DNA of 64,000 nt, from contig CP137326.1 of the NCBI GenBank assembly GCA_033182465.1, positions 1 to 64,000 on the forward strand, written 5' to 3'. Below are positions 31,159-43,104 of the stretch, piece after piece. Under the pieces are notes generated by a model. That model worked only from the letters and a program-made list of their open reading frames with translations, ran no database searches and had not been told where the DNA came from. Each line of letters opens with the position of its first letter. Positions within the stretch are counted from its first letter, which is position 1. Position numbers and translations under genes: made by a program. Source of the DNA: Sanghuangporus weigelae (taxonomy: Eukaryota; Basidiomycota; Agaricomycetes; Hymenochaetales; Hymenochaetaceae).

Positions 31159-31648
31159 CTTGTCCTTCTGCACGTGAGACGATTCGGAGCATTCCGTTCC
31201 TTCCCTCCACTCCGGGGGGCTTAACTTCTTTTTTCCCCGTCCGTCCGTCCGTAGATTTTCGTGGATGGGATGAATCTGAATCGGAGTCTAGTAAGGTCAA
31301 GTCAATCGTGTTTATAATTATTAACTGTTTCTTAAATATAGCCTTGAATTTTTTGCCCAAGAGTATACACTTGGAGTTGACGATAACAAAATACCTTTAA
31401 AGACCGTAAAGGAAAAGAAATGTTGAGGTCATAGCAGACGTAGCGCAAACCAGGAACTCATAGGGCCTTGAGTTGGAAACATGTACAATATTGATGTCAA
31501 TATTGAAGTTGGAGAAGGGGAGCGAATCAAGTGGATGAAGTCATCACGAGCTCCACAATTTTGGGACTAGTCCATATAACTCCATTTTCTCCATCGACCT
31601 TTGTCTTTCACATACGTCTCTGTCCGAGTAACAACATCGACGAGAATA

Positions 31649-33154
31649 ATGGCATCGATCAATATTGACCCGCCTCTGTCGACTCCCGCACATGAATGGG
31701 CAGCAGATACCACCAACGCGCTGCAACGTCAAAACACATCTTCAGTAGTAAGTTGCCGCTTGATTCCTGAACAGACAGAGTCATTAACGCCTTCACCTCT
31801 TAGGATGCCGGCCCGATTTCGGGAACTGGAACTTCAACTCCAGGATCCGAATTCCCTGGAGCATTTCCTGGTGGATTACAAACGCATTCGCAGTCTAAGT
31901 CGGAACAGGCCGAGGAGCTCACTCCTCGTGCGGCTGTAACTCATCTCGCGGATGCAGCACCACCAAAGTCAACGTCGGGATTTCAAGAAACCGCGAAAGG
32001 CTACATACCATATGTTGACGTGCAGCGAGCTCTTAACACTGCAAAAGCCTACTTACCTGAGAGCGTAGTCGGTGCAGTCGGAAGCGTGTTGCGTATGTAT
32101 CATCCTCACTATCAGTGTTAAATGGTATTCCTCACTCTATTTTGAAAGCAGCAGGAATGACAAACTCTCAGCCCGAGAAGAATATCGATCCGATATCAGG
32201 TGCTAAACCTGCATCCGTCGGATCTCCTGGCTCCGGACCGGAAAGTATCGATAATGCATCGACGACAGTCATCCCTCCATCAACACGAACTGGTTCTTTG
32301 ACTTCAAGCATGACCGGTGATCGTACTCCACCTGGTGATGGACATAACAGGGATCTCGGAAATGCCTTAGGTGCCGCTATAAATTTAACATGATTAATCT
32401 GTGACTTACATTCACTATAGACACAACTTCGCAAGCAAAGCCAAACGTTCCCACTTCGTCATTATCCGATATACCAATAACATCAACGTCACCAGCATCA
32501 ACTGCACCTGTCCCTGGAGCATCGTCGAAATCCACTACTTCCCCTGTTAATGCCGCGAACACAGCAGTGGCAATGCACGCTCTGCCGACACCGCCTACCT
32601 CCGATGTATCCTCGTCTAGCGACGCACATGCTGACAAAAAGGAGCATGGCGGCACTGGACGCACCTCTGCGACTAAGTCAGGGTTAAAAGACGACGACTC
32701 CTACCCACAACCAAATGATGGGTCCCGCATTGCGAAGCCAAGCCAGTCTGGTTTCGAGAACGATGGTCCAACACCACCGCTGAAGGATGAAACATCTCGC
32801 TCAGTGGATAAATCAGAGCCTTCCCAGCCGAAAGTGAATGTGGCGCCTGGTCAAAAGCACGTGAAGAGCGGTACAGCAGTCGGCGCTCGCCTTCCTGGTA
32901 CGGCTCCTGTGGGTGGAGAAGGCGCTCCACCATCCTTCTCTCCGAAGTCGGAAATATCTAACCCTCGTGTACAAGAAGACGACGAAAAGGACCCGAGCAG
33001 AGAACAGAAGTTTGGCGGATCTAATCTAAACGCTTCGATAAGCTCGAGCGACGATAGTTTTGAAGCGAATGGAAACGGGAATGGAAAGAAGGAAGGGCGT
33101 GTAAAGAAAGCGGTTCATAAGGTGAAGGATAAGCTCTCGCATCGTAGCCACTGA
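31649..33154 (+). CDS. Unrecognised low-complexity protein
   Basis: Four exons (31649-31747, 31804-32092, 32149-32370, 32421-33154) encode 447 aa. I do not recognise a named domain. Residues 1-33 (MASINIDPPLSTPAHEWAAD...) precede a Gly/Pro stretch, then an amphipathic segment (ETAKGYIPYVDVQRALNTA then KAYLPESVVGAVGSVL) that looks like membrane- or lipid-surface-binding helices. The rest is Ser/Thr/Pro/Asp-rich and probably disordered, ending in a basic segment (GRVKKAVHKVKDKLSHRSH). The exon joins keep frame and introns are 56, 56 and 50 nt, so the model is good even though the function is open. It is divergent from the CsbD-like gene. Confidence 0.72.
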
Positions 33155-33570
33155 GTTTTTTTGGAGATGAACTGATTGATCATTATTGTCGAGTGTTAGC
33201 AACTTACATGTATTGTATTTCGATTGTTGTATTTTTTCCGAAGTGTGTATTTGTCTATTGAAATCATTTCTAAGCTTGACAGAACATGTTTGAAATGTTC
33301 GACCTTTATTTTGAGGTGGAGTGAGTGAATGTAACTAATCTTTACAGAGTCTGAAGCCTTGAAACTCTACTCGATCTACGCTATCACATTCACTATAGTG
33401 CGTTGAGGCTGTTGACCATTTTAGTTTAGTCAAGTTAAATTACTATCTGCCAACATAAAACGAATATCTCAAATCGTCCAGCAATCCTAAAAGGCGTGCT
33501 TCAAGCACTCTGCCGCCAAGTCTACGCACTTCCTTCACGCGTCTCCAGAATAGTGCATATCGATGAGGGT
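33155..33570. other. Intergenic between convergent genes
   Basis: Two 3' ends meet here. No gene is seen. Confidence 0.5.
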
Positions 33571-34810
33571 TCACGCCTTTGTAAAGTCGACCTGCTCGAC
33601 AAACGTTTCCTCAACAAAAGTCGTGAGCTTCGGGTCCCAGCCTAATCCGAGCGCACGAGCAGGCTGCATGAGGAGATTTGAAGAAATGATACTGTAGCAC
33701 ATAAGTTATCTCAAGTCAACCATACACTGAAACAAGACTCACAGTCCAAGTTGTGCAGCATTTTCAAAAGACACGCTTTCAGCGTCAGCAGATTCGACAA
33801 GTCCTCTCTTATTAGGGCTCCGCAGCGTATCGTATATAGCGTATACGATACGGCGTATACGCTATACGCGCGTATGCGTATCAGCTCAAGCAACTGGATT
33901 ATACGCCCGTATGCGTATAATATTTTGGATATTTTGGCGTATACGGCGTATACGTGCGTATATTTTTGGGCCTGAAAACAGTAAGAAATCTCGCACTCGA
34001 ATGAGAAATCTACCTCTTTGCTTCGAAATTAGACATAACTCACCGAAATCTTACTGTTGGGTGTGTGGTCACGGTCTCTAGTACACGTCCAGCATAATAT
34101 TTAGAGTTGTCTCGCTTATAATGCAAAAATTACGTAATTTCATACTCCCTTATCTGACAGAATTCTGGCAGAACCTCGTCATTTGTGCACAAAAATTAGT
34201 ATTTGTATTAGGTGTCTCACCTTAAGGAACGCAACGAAAGTATTTTCTAGGCACAAACATGACGTGCAATGGTCAGAATGTTGTGCTGTTGGTGTGGACC
34301 CGTATATGCCGTATACGCCGTATATATATGCGCATATCCGTATCTCAGTTCAAAATCAAATATACGCTTGTATTTAATACGAGCGTATGCATATATGCCT
34401 AAAATTATACACGCGTATCATATACGATACGCGCGGAGCCCTATCTCTTATGCAAGTCGCGGGCGAAGAGTTGAGCCATTTCCTTCCAAGTTATGAATGT
34501 CGCGCTTGCGATATACTATACTAGTACCGCTCGTACGGATATGGTAATGGAAGGCCATATACCGCTTCAGCAGCTAGCTTATATACGCGATTAATGAGGC
34601 TGACGATGTCTGCAATGTGGACCTAGTCAATAGGTAAATTTAATGCCGCTTTGAGGCAGGGTATAACGACTTACCAAGGCGTATACGTTACTGCCTTTCC
34701 CAATATATAATACCTTCTTGCGAGAGGAGTATTCATTTATGGTCTTACGGAGGAACGCCGAATCGCGTCGAACGGGTCCGAATCCAGCACCATAGACAAC
34801 ATGATGAAGG
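33571..34810 (-). pseudogene. NAD-dependent epimerase-like gene, 5' truncated and MITE-interrupted
   Basis: Recognisable pieces of an extended short-chain dehydrogenase: VVYGAGFGPVRRDSAFLRK, VLYIGKGSNVYAL, then across an intron (34623-34674) VHIADIVSLINRVYKLA and AVYGLPLPYPYE, then ITWKEMAQLFARDLHK, GLVESADAESVSFENAAQLG, and after an intron (33692-33742) QPARALGLGWDPKLTTF to a stop at 33571. The MITE at 33813-34443 sits inside the exon, between DLHK and GLVES. Near 34520 a short tandem TAGTATAG disturbs the frame as well. The N-terminal NAD-binding GxxGxxG part is absent upstream. The gene is therefore dead, though the remaining codons are little decayed. Confidence 0.78.
33813..34443. mobile_element. 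hAT-type MITE, copy 2
   Basis: This 631-bp element starts TAGGGCTCCGC and ends GCGGAGCCCTA, between perfect 8-bp duplications TCTCTTAT (33805-33812 and 34444-34451). It has the same terminal repeats and the same subterminal CGTATACG palindrome arrays as copy 1 at 9047-9699, but the AT-rich centre differs. That suggests the ends, not the body, define the family. It has no coding capacity. Confidence 0.88.
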
Positions 34811-36070
34811 AGTTGACGTCCAATCGGTCAACGGCTTTTACAAGTCTGGAAGCCATCGCATCAGTTGTTTCTTTTCTATTCTAACTACTACTTTACTGCC
34901 TTTTTCATACGTATTGTCACTCGCGACTTCTGCGATTTTTGTCACACAAAACACCTCAAAATACAAAAACCACCATATCTCACTCGATTCTTAACTGTTT
35001 TGCATGATCTAAGTTGCTAAATTCATAGTTTTAAGATCCAGTTCAAACTCCAACAAGGATTAGGAGAAATGAGCTTATAAAACAAGGACGAAACCTGCGG
35101 AAAGAGAGTTAAAATCGAAGATTGCATTGAACAACGCACAATGTATTCTACAAACCTCCAAATATCCTGTGACACCAAGCAAAAGGACCTGTTACTTGAT
35201 TGTCATGATGATAAGTTGCTATCTTTTTTTCTAGAAAAAAGTCGACATACAGGTTTATATCTTACAACTGTGCGGGGCTTTCGTTACGAGTTCGCCATTA
35301 GACAATCATAGCAGAAGTCGAAGATATTCTGCTCCAGTCTCCTCATCTGTGTCGCACTTTCCATCGCTGAGCCGATACATGAAGCACAGTCGCAGCATTG
35401 GGATAGGTTATGACAAGAAAGCTCCTCACTCCAACATTCGCTGAACGAAATGCTGTTGACTATGGTTTCTCTGAAACTTGATCAGTGGCCGCTGCCGATA
35501 GAACACTTGAAAGTTCCACTGACCTTCATCCCCGATCCTGACTCCGAGGCTGGATTAACGCTTAACGTCATGCGTGACGATTGACCTTAGCTTCTTGCGT
35601 ATAACTAAGCCAGCACGCAAAGATCCGTTTCACATAAAAAAACGAGCCTATTATGAAAGAAGGCAGAAACGTAATATTGGGTAGCGTAGAACAGAGAAAT
35701 GTCCGAGAATTAAGAGTGCCAACCGGAAGATAGAATTATATATACAAGGTAGAATGGGATCGTAGTCCGCGGAAGTGGCGTAAATATTCCGAACTACCGG
35801 ATACAATATAAATGAAGTGGAAGCGAATCTAAAGAAGAATATACGGAAGATGAGAGTAACTTTGCGCTTAAGGCTACAGAGACCGCAAACTTTAAAAGTC
35901 ACGAGAACAGAGAGACAGAGATGAACGTGGAACTAAGATAAGAAAAGAGAATACTTTTCGGGAAAGTAACAAAAACTAGTTAGGACCGCTACAGCGTCCG
36001 CCTTTCATTAAAGAGAACCACACGCCTAAAATAATGTATGGTGAAAGAAAAAGAAGCAAAATTATTTACG
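34811..36070. other. Intergenic, 1.3 kb
   Basis: No supported gene. One stretch on + (about 35462-35584) reads open as MVSLKLDQWPLPIEHLKVPL and continues to a stop with a protein-like composition. It could be a last exon or relic, but I cannot attach it to anything. Confidence 0.45.
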
Positions 36071-37349
36071 CTAGCCTTGTTCTTCTCTCCACAGATTCTC
36101 AATATTCGCTTCAGGGTCAACTGTAAGACGGCCATTGATCAGACGCACAACTGTGCGCTCGAACTCCCGAACAAAAACGAAACATTTGATGGAGGGACAA
36201 TATAATCGCAATTCGCTGGCTAACGCACGCATCGCCTGAGGAGTAGGCACCGGATCCCACTCGGAGACCTCCAATTCGATCGTATGCAGGGAGCGAAGGC
36301 GCATAAGCATCGCAAAGAATTGAAGACGCTGGTGAATCGCGAGAGGAATAGACGACGCCGAAAGGAAAGGTAGAGAAGAAAGGTCCAATTATAGTTGAGC
36401 ATAATTGAACAGACCGACATCGGCGAATCAACGGATGAAAGAAACTGAGAAATCGACAAGGAACACGTACCTCGAGGCCCACAGGAAGGACGAGCGTACC
36501 AAAGTACCGAAGTTCCGGTAGGCGCCGTTGCATCGTGCCGAGGACTGCGAGGGAAAAATCCTCCGTATATGATGCATCCGCAAGATCCAGACTTCGGAAT
36601 CTCGTTGATGAGTGCTGTAGACTCGCAGCAAGCTTACGCAGTTCTTCCGTTTTTCCCGGCGCGTCCTCTCGTGAAAAGCACGTTTTGACGCGAGTGACGG
36701 GTCGGCCAGGTACAAGCGTGGCGATTGCATCGATAAAGCTGCACTCCAGGATTGACAATGCCGGCAAGGCATCCGGGCGAATAGCCAGATTATTTGAGGA
36801 CGACGATTCCGCAGCGCCGGATGTTTCATCGTGGATCGAACTCGGAGATGGCGGGGGGAAATCTGATAAGTAGAGATCGCGAAGCCGATCCTGAAAATTA
36901 AGAAAATTGACTAGGTCTCTATCCCACGTCAAATCGCAGTAGAAGGATTCGAGTTTGAATTTGGCCTCACGCAACACCCATGCGAAGGCGGTTTCTCCGT
37001 CCACATGTATGTTGAGGTGCCGGAGTCGAGTCGTCTGGGCAAGTGCAGATGCTATGCAAGCCCAGTACTTCCCCGGGAGTTCAGCTCCATCATCATTATC
37101 GAAATCGTCCTCTTTGTGCGGAGAAGCAAAAATCGTAAGTGCATCAACCAGTGCTCCAAGGCGCGGATTATGAGAAAGAGTGCGGCAGATATTGACTGTT
37201 ATGGAGGGATCGCTAAGAACGAGCGTATTATAAAGCGCTCTCTCTGCGGTGCGCTGGAAGACTCTGGACGTGAGTGTTAAAGCGTAAAGGTCTGACCTGG
37301 AATTGACGAGTTGAACAATAAGTTGATATGCCTCGCGAGAAAGTTCCAT
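36071..37349 (-). CDS. F-box/LRR-like protein
   Basis: Two exons (37349-36471, 36328-36071) encode 378 aa. The start MELSREAYQLIVQLVNSRSD and LYALTLTSRVFQRTAERALY match the degenerate F-box common in basidiomycetes. It is followed by leucine-rich segments of the form RLRHLNIHV, KLESFYCDL, RLRDLYLSD, ALSILECSFI, RFRSLDLADA and ELRYFGTLVLP, and a last repeat SLHTIELEVSEWDPVP. It probably presents a substrate to an SCF ligase; the target is unknown. The 142-nt intron is longer than most and its acceptor (CACCAG) was chosen because it keeps the frame and restores a leucine repeat. Confidence 0.7.
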
Positions 37350-38709
37350 TCAAAACGACAGGAAGCATAACACCACAGGTCTGCATAACAAAGTCAAGTC
37401 AGTACGATGGTCAATATAAGAGCACTGGAGGATGAATAATGCATACCGCGCAACAAGTGATCGTGTCCGATGAAAGGAGTGGAATGCCGGAGCGTCCTCG
37501 GCGGATGTGGTGGGGCTGATTTAAAGCCCACGAGCAAATCGTAAAGGAAATACGCAAAACGAAAGAAAGGTAGAACCAGGAGAGTCAAAAGCTGTAATGC
37601 AGAGGAATTTGTTAATGATTGTCAAAGTGCGGAGAAATGATTCATGCCGGCACGTACAGCGGGAGTGTGAAAAAACAGACGAAGGAAGAAAGAAAAGTGG
37701 ATCGTATCCTTTCTTGATCGCTCGTCGTACGTTTATAGGAGTACGCACACCCATAGAGCGTGACGACGGCTTCATTTCAGCTAGCCTCGTGAATATTAGG
37801 CACCCTTTCGTTGAATCGCGAATTCAGAAGCAACGGCGATCCCAAGGGACTCGGAATAGGAAGAATCTGAGTTGCCCAGGCACTCGATGTCATGCGAGAG
37901 TACGTAGTACCGTCCTGACTACCAGCCGCAACGATGGCGACAATAGCTTGACAATGACGACGGAGAAAGAGGAAAGGACTGCGAATAGCTAGACTTTCAA
38001 GTCTATCTCAAAAGGTAGTGCTCTTTCGTTGTTACTGCTATCATCGGCCAGTTTCCGAGGCCCAGTCCTTGGCTTGGTTGATCTCAGTGCCCGGATGCAA
38101 GCCGAGGGCATAATCCCAATCTTTGGCTCTACATTGTCAGCTCGCCGACGCTGCTTTAACCGAATCGAGAAGCATGAAGAAGCGCTCGTCAGTTCTCGTG
38201 CGAGTCTGCTTGCACCAATGACCCAACATGACGTATTCTTCCTAATCTGTCCGGGTCAAAAGAAGCGTGAGTGAGAGAGGGATTCAATGAATCCACTGGA
38301 CACGGAGTCGACGCGATATTCAGTATCAAAATTGAGGATTCCATAATTTAGATAAGGTGGTTGCCACTTGCTAACGTGCTCGAGGTCGCAGTCGTACGAG
38401 CAACGGTTTCTGTCCGACACTACCGAGTCGCTAACACTGATTCTGAGTCCAGGACGACCTGATGAAACAGACACCGAGTCTGTGATACTTCCAAAATTTT
38501 GTCTGTGAGTAAGTAACGGAGACAGAATCAGAAGCTGCTCTGCGATAATTGAGAAGCGCCGGTGCACCAAAAAAGTCATTGACATCACGTGTTTAATAGA
38601 CACTTGCCAAATAAAGCGCGTCGATCACCAGGCATACTTATATCATCTATCAACTCAACTCTGCACGTATTCAAGGGAATACTTTTGCATCGCGTCCTCG
38701 GCTCGGATA
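37350..38709. other. Intergenic, 1.4 kb
   Basis: This divergent region lies between the F-box gene and the nucleoside phosphorylase. A 131-codon plus-strand frame (37597-37992) has no protein-like features. No gene is supported. Confidence 0.5.
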
Positions 38710-40372
38710 ATGAAGGGAACTTTTACCAACGCAAGTACGCAGAAACTTCACTCATAACTGGTATATCGTGTACAATAATCCTAACACTCAGACTTCCCGA
38801 GGACTGCCGATGGGAGAGTATACCATCTCGGTGTGCGCAAAGGCGAAGTCGCGAATAGAATTGCAAGTTCTACTAAAACTCCCAAACTTCTTAATTTTCT
38901 TCTACTAAACCCACCTCATCCAGTTGACCGTAGGCTCTCCCTCGCGCGCGGAGACAATTTCGCGTCTTCTCGACCAGGGCGAGCACAGCAATCATCATGG
39001 TGACGTCTACAGGCCCGTCCCGGCAGTTTTCCGCCTCTCCTCAGAGCGTGGTTTTCTCACCATTACGGGCCGTTTTCGCGGCGTTCCCATCAGTATCGTG
39101 AGCATCGGCATGGGCTATCCCAACATGGATTTCTTTGTCCGCGAAGTGCGAGAATGCATCGAGGGAGATTTGGTCATTGTCAGGTAAGCTCCAATTCAAT
39201 AGCTGATTTACGACCTTTTCGACTTTCCATTGCTAAATCCGGGGAAGAGGCTGTCTTATTGACGGAAGTTTTCTTGTGCCGTTTATTGTATTACGTCTAG
39301 ACTCGGTTCCTGTGGAGGTTTGACCGACCATCCTGTCGGGACGCTGGTTGTCCCGACTGCGTCCGTAGCCGTTCGAAGAAATTATGATTACGACTTCCCG
39401 TCGGATTCTACAAATGTTGCCAATGGCCCTGCATACCAAATCACTAAGCCGGTGCGTTGCTTCGACTAAACACGCAATCCTTCTCACTTCTTTTCTTACA
39501 TCTCAGGTTGCTGCAGATCCTCAACTCCAGTCATTTGTGAGCCCAGAGTTGATTTCCGCTATGCTGACGATCGTCTCATTGGTCCTGTAGCTAGCAAACA
39601 AGCTCAGGAGCGCTACACCCCTCGATCCTCCTGCGACCTTAACTGACGATGCGGTAAATGCGAGTGCAGACAGGCGAGCCTCAATCTTTGCTTGTCGTCT
39701 TTTAGCTCTTGCTTACGACCTTTCAGCTTCTACTCTTCCCAGGGCAGACAGACTTCCTTCCCAGACCATAATGAGACGCTTATCGATGACTTAATCAAGG
39801 AAGTGCCTGGCCTTGCAACATTGGAGGTTTGTCCTTGTATACAATCCTAGCCTTGATTGAGGCTGATGTCGCTTCTTATGCTTAGATGGAAACTTTCCAT
39901 CTCCTTCACCTTGCATCTGTCTGGCGTCCGCGTCACGTCGAGGTCGACACTGTAGCACCTCCGGTCCCACCGACAAGTCTACCTGTCTCACCATCCATTA
40001 CACCCCCTCCAACTTCAGGCGACTTGTCTGCTGCTTCGAACCCTCCTGCCGCGACTTCTTCCAATAGCGCGTCTGCAAAGACAGGAGCCTCAGACTCGAC
40101 CGTAGCGACTACCCCTCGCATCCGCGCGGCTTCCGTGCAGATGATTTTTGCCCAGCGACGCTCACAAGACTTTATCGCTCCTTTGCGAGTCGCAGCGCTT
40201 GAAGAATGGTCAGGACGTGTTGTTCTGGAAGCGCTGACCAGCTTCCACATTCCTGCTGAAGTGAGCATCTACAAGTATTTCTCTGGTCAGGTTTATTGAC
40301 GAGAAATGACTGCAGAATCTTGACGCTGAAAGTGGGAGTGTTTGGGAAAAGAGCAGACTGCATTTAGGATGA
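38710..40372 (+). CDS. Uridine phosphorylase-like nucleoside phosphorylase
   Basis: Nine exons (38710-38734, 38792-38862, 38924-39183, 39301-39451, 39507-39536, 39591-39673, 39727-39826, 39886-40260, 40316-40372) encode 383 aa. The NP-I family splits nucleosides with phosphate in pyrimidine or purine salvage. Motifs are MKGTFTNANFPRTADGRVYH, LTVGSPSRAETISRLLD with the phosphate-binding Arg, VSIGMGYPNMDFFVREVRE, IVRLGSCGGLTDHPVGT and LEMETFHLLHLA with the substrate-binding METF. After METFHLLHLA a Pro/Ser/Thr/Ala-rich insertion of about 65 residues precedes the last helix (AASVQMIFAQRRSQDF). Introns 2 (38863-38923) and 6 (39674-39726) have GC donors. Confidence 0.9.
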
Positions 40373-40618
40373 TTCATCGGGTTTAGAAGACCAGAAATTA
40401 GATATTTGCTTTTATATTTCTTATCTTATCTAGGTACGGAAACAGAAGTAGAAGGTGTGGGAATATATAGATAGTACACGTGTATCATGTATCAGGTCCG
40501 ACAGGGCAAAAAAAAATACATCGCGAATGAAAATCGATAACGACTTGAATACCTGCAAACTTAGTGTACAATGCAATCGTCTTTCTATTCAGCTCCCTGG
40601 ACGATTTGATTGCTTTGA

Positions 40619-41370
40619 TTACTTCCAGTTCCTGAGCGTCTTCTCAAATCCCGCGTTGGGCTTGATGCATTTTCGTCGAGACTTGACGATCTGAAGGGCC
40701 GCGTCGTATGACAATGACCGCTCGCGCATGATGTAGGCACAGACGACAGCCGGAGAACGAGAAATTCCCTGTGATATTATCTAGCCAGTCAATCTTCACG
40801 AAGTCCCAGGGGTTAGGAACACGGTCATTTGAACCGCGCACGCACCTGCTGACAATGGACGAGCACGTTCTCGCCTCGATTTAATCGTTCGCGAATGAAA
40901 TGGACCGCACCGTCCAAATGGGGTGCCAATAGATCGGGGGCAGCACTGTCCGGGATGGCAACTTTGAACCGGCCCATCTCGCCTGGTCTGACTCCGCTTC
41001 CAGTTCCGTTCGTATGGTGATGATGGGCGACGCCGGATGACGATACGGATCGAGCGATATGTGGACGGCCCGCAGCGAGGGTAGGAGAGGTTGGATGGCG
41101 ATTGAATGCGTGTGCTTGTCCAGCCGCGCTGCTGAAGCTACTCGTGGTGCCACTAGGTGACGAAGACTCGGCAATGCCCCACGGCGCGTCGTGGCACTCA
41201 ACGATCGCACGAACGCCGTGGCGTGTGAGTAGATCCGTATCTACAGCAGCAGTCCACGACCCTAGGAAGAGCGCGCCAGAGCCCGAGTGAGGTGACGCGG
41301 GGAGGATCTCATGCATGGGCGTGCAGATGGCTTCCCACACGTCAGGCGAGTACGAGTCGGCGCGAATCAT
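40619..41370 (-). CDS. Dual-specificity protein phosphatase
   Basis: Two exons (41370-40846, 40768-40619) encode 224 aa; the coding sum is 675 nt. The phosphate-binding loop VHCQQGISRS (HCx5R) is created by joining the exons across the 77-nt intron. PDSAAPDLL carries the likely general-acid Asp, and AVVCAYIMRERSLSYDAALQ and CIKPNAGFEKTL follow as in standard DSP domains. An Ala/Ser/His-rich insertion (about residues 65-125, including HHHH) interrupts the domain after GVRAIVECHDAPWG. It removes phosphate from Ser/Thr and Tyr of target proteins, perhaps MAP kinases, but the substrate is not readable. Confidence 0.87.
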
Positions 41371-43104
41371 CGTTGCGAGTCGGAGTCGGGCTCAGGTATG
41401 CCAGTGAGGGGAATGGAAAGGCGACGGGATGCGGGGGCGTGTCAGAAAGAAGATGGGTGGGGCTGAAGGCAAACATGGCGTTAGTGTTATAGAATACAGT
41501 AACTGGTCTCGACGCTGGTAGACCACGACGAGTGCCAGTTCTGGGCCATCAATACAGAACAACGCACACAGTATACTATACTTATTTGTACGCTCTTCCT
41601 TCGTCTCGCCTCATGTCGACAACTTTATTCTCTGATCCGCATACAGAGCTCATGGCCAAACTTCTTCCTTCATAGTGCGTCCCCATCTAGCTCGCCACGG
41701 ACTGTCAAATGGAGACTTGCCGGAACGCAAAGGAAAGTGAAGATCACCGTAGGATTGACTATTCCGCTTGTCAGTCCATCTTTTCTTCAATATTTGTCCT
41801 ATCCGTCGAATTCAAACAGATTCCAATATCTATGCCGACCGATATCATAGTTATCAGAAAAATCGGGCCGGGCTCAAGTGCATTGCAAACGAAACATTTC
41901 ATCTTCTAAACTTTTGCACCACGAAGCAGCCTCACAGATGCTTTCTTAGGTAGTACCTTGTATTTCCAGCCTCGAGGTTGAACCATCCCAGCGGGAAGAA
42001 TACACAGCGAACCGCCGGAATCATTCTTAAAGTAATCCAGACACCCTTGAAAGCGAGTCGAACCTCACACGCCCAATTGCTAGTGAGAGACCTTGTGGTA
42101 CCTTCCCACCCCATGACCCCCCACAAAAAATGAAATGGGCGCATTAATTTGATTCTAAGCGGTTGAATTACGCGAAGAGAATTTGTTCAGGCTTGTTCAT
42201 CGCAGCGCCTAAAAGAGAAAGATTGAGAGAATGACTGGTACTCTTGTAATCTGATCAATAGATTATTTAATGATATTTTAATTCATTGAGCAAAATCGCA
42301 GGTCCGGTTTCCTGTTTTCCGGGGGATCGCAGTCAGGAGGTGACGTTGGATGTATTCGTTCCTTATGGCGAGCTGCGCCATCTAAGTGGTCTCCGACTCC
42401 GAGAGAAAAACTACAGTAGGAGATCTTCGTTAATTTGGCAATTATGTAAGCGAGTGAAAAAGAAATATGGTTGTTAATATGTTATGTAATAAATATCGCA
42501 TCCGCGGACTTGAGTCCGGAGCGCCTCCAGCTAGTCAGGTATTCATGCCGCCATCAAGAGCGACTTCTTTCCTGTTTCAGAGATAGACGTAAAGGTGCGG
42601 GCAGAATGAGCTCCAAAAGGATAGATATTCAGAAGTATTCGGAAGAACGAGAAACACGACCCGAAACTAATGATGCAATATAAATAAATAAAGGTTGTGC
42701 TTCATCTTCCTGTACCAGCAGATGGAGAAAGAATAATCCAAGTAGAAACGGTGCGCATATTATCCTACTGAACGGAAATGCAGGGAATCAGAAAACGAGT
42801 AAAGGGTGTGCGAAGGATAGGAAGGAGAGGTGTTGAGCGTCAGGAAGGGGTCTCGGCAAAGAAAGAAGAAAGTCAACAAAAGTCAGATACATAGCGTACG
42901 AAGAGAACTGGAGATACTTGAGTACACTTTATTCGCCTCTGCGCCGACTGAATCATAGAATTAGGTAGAAGTATGCTTTACCCATAGACTTCCATGCATA
43001 CGTTTTGCCGATGTTCAGCTCCGTCGTTCCTCGCGCCTTCCTCATACCACCGGTGTCGCCCAATTCTTCCTCACTCGGCTGAACTCTAACAAAAAGAAAA
43101 CATA
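41371..43104. other. Intergenic, 1.7 kb
   Basis: No supported gene. A short open stretch at about 41613-41675 (MSTTLFSDPHTELMAKLLPS) could be a first exon, but I could not link it to a continuation. Confidence 0.45.

Noticed and set aside
37597-37992. Plus-strand ORF of 131 codons
   Set aside because: Its composition is basic and random-looking, with no family resemblance or splice-supported extension.
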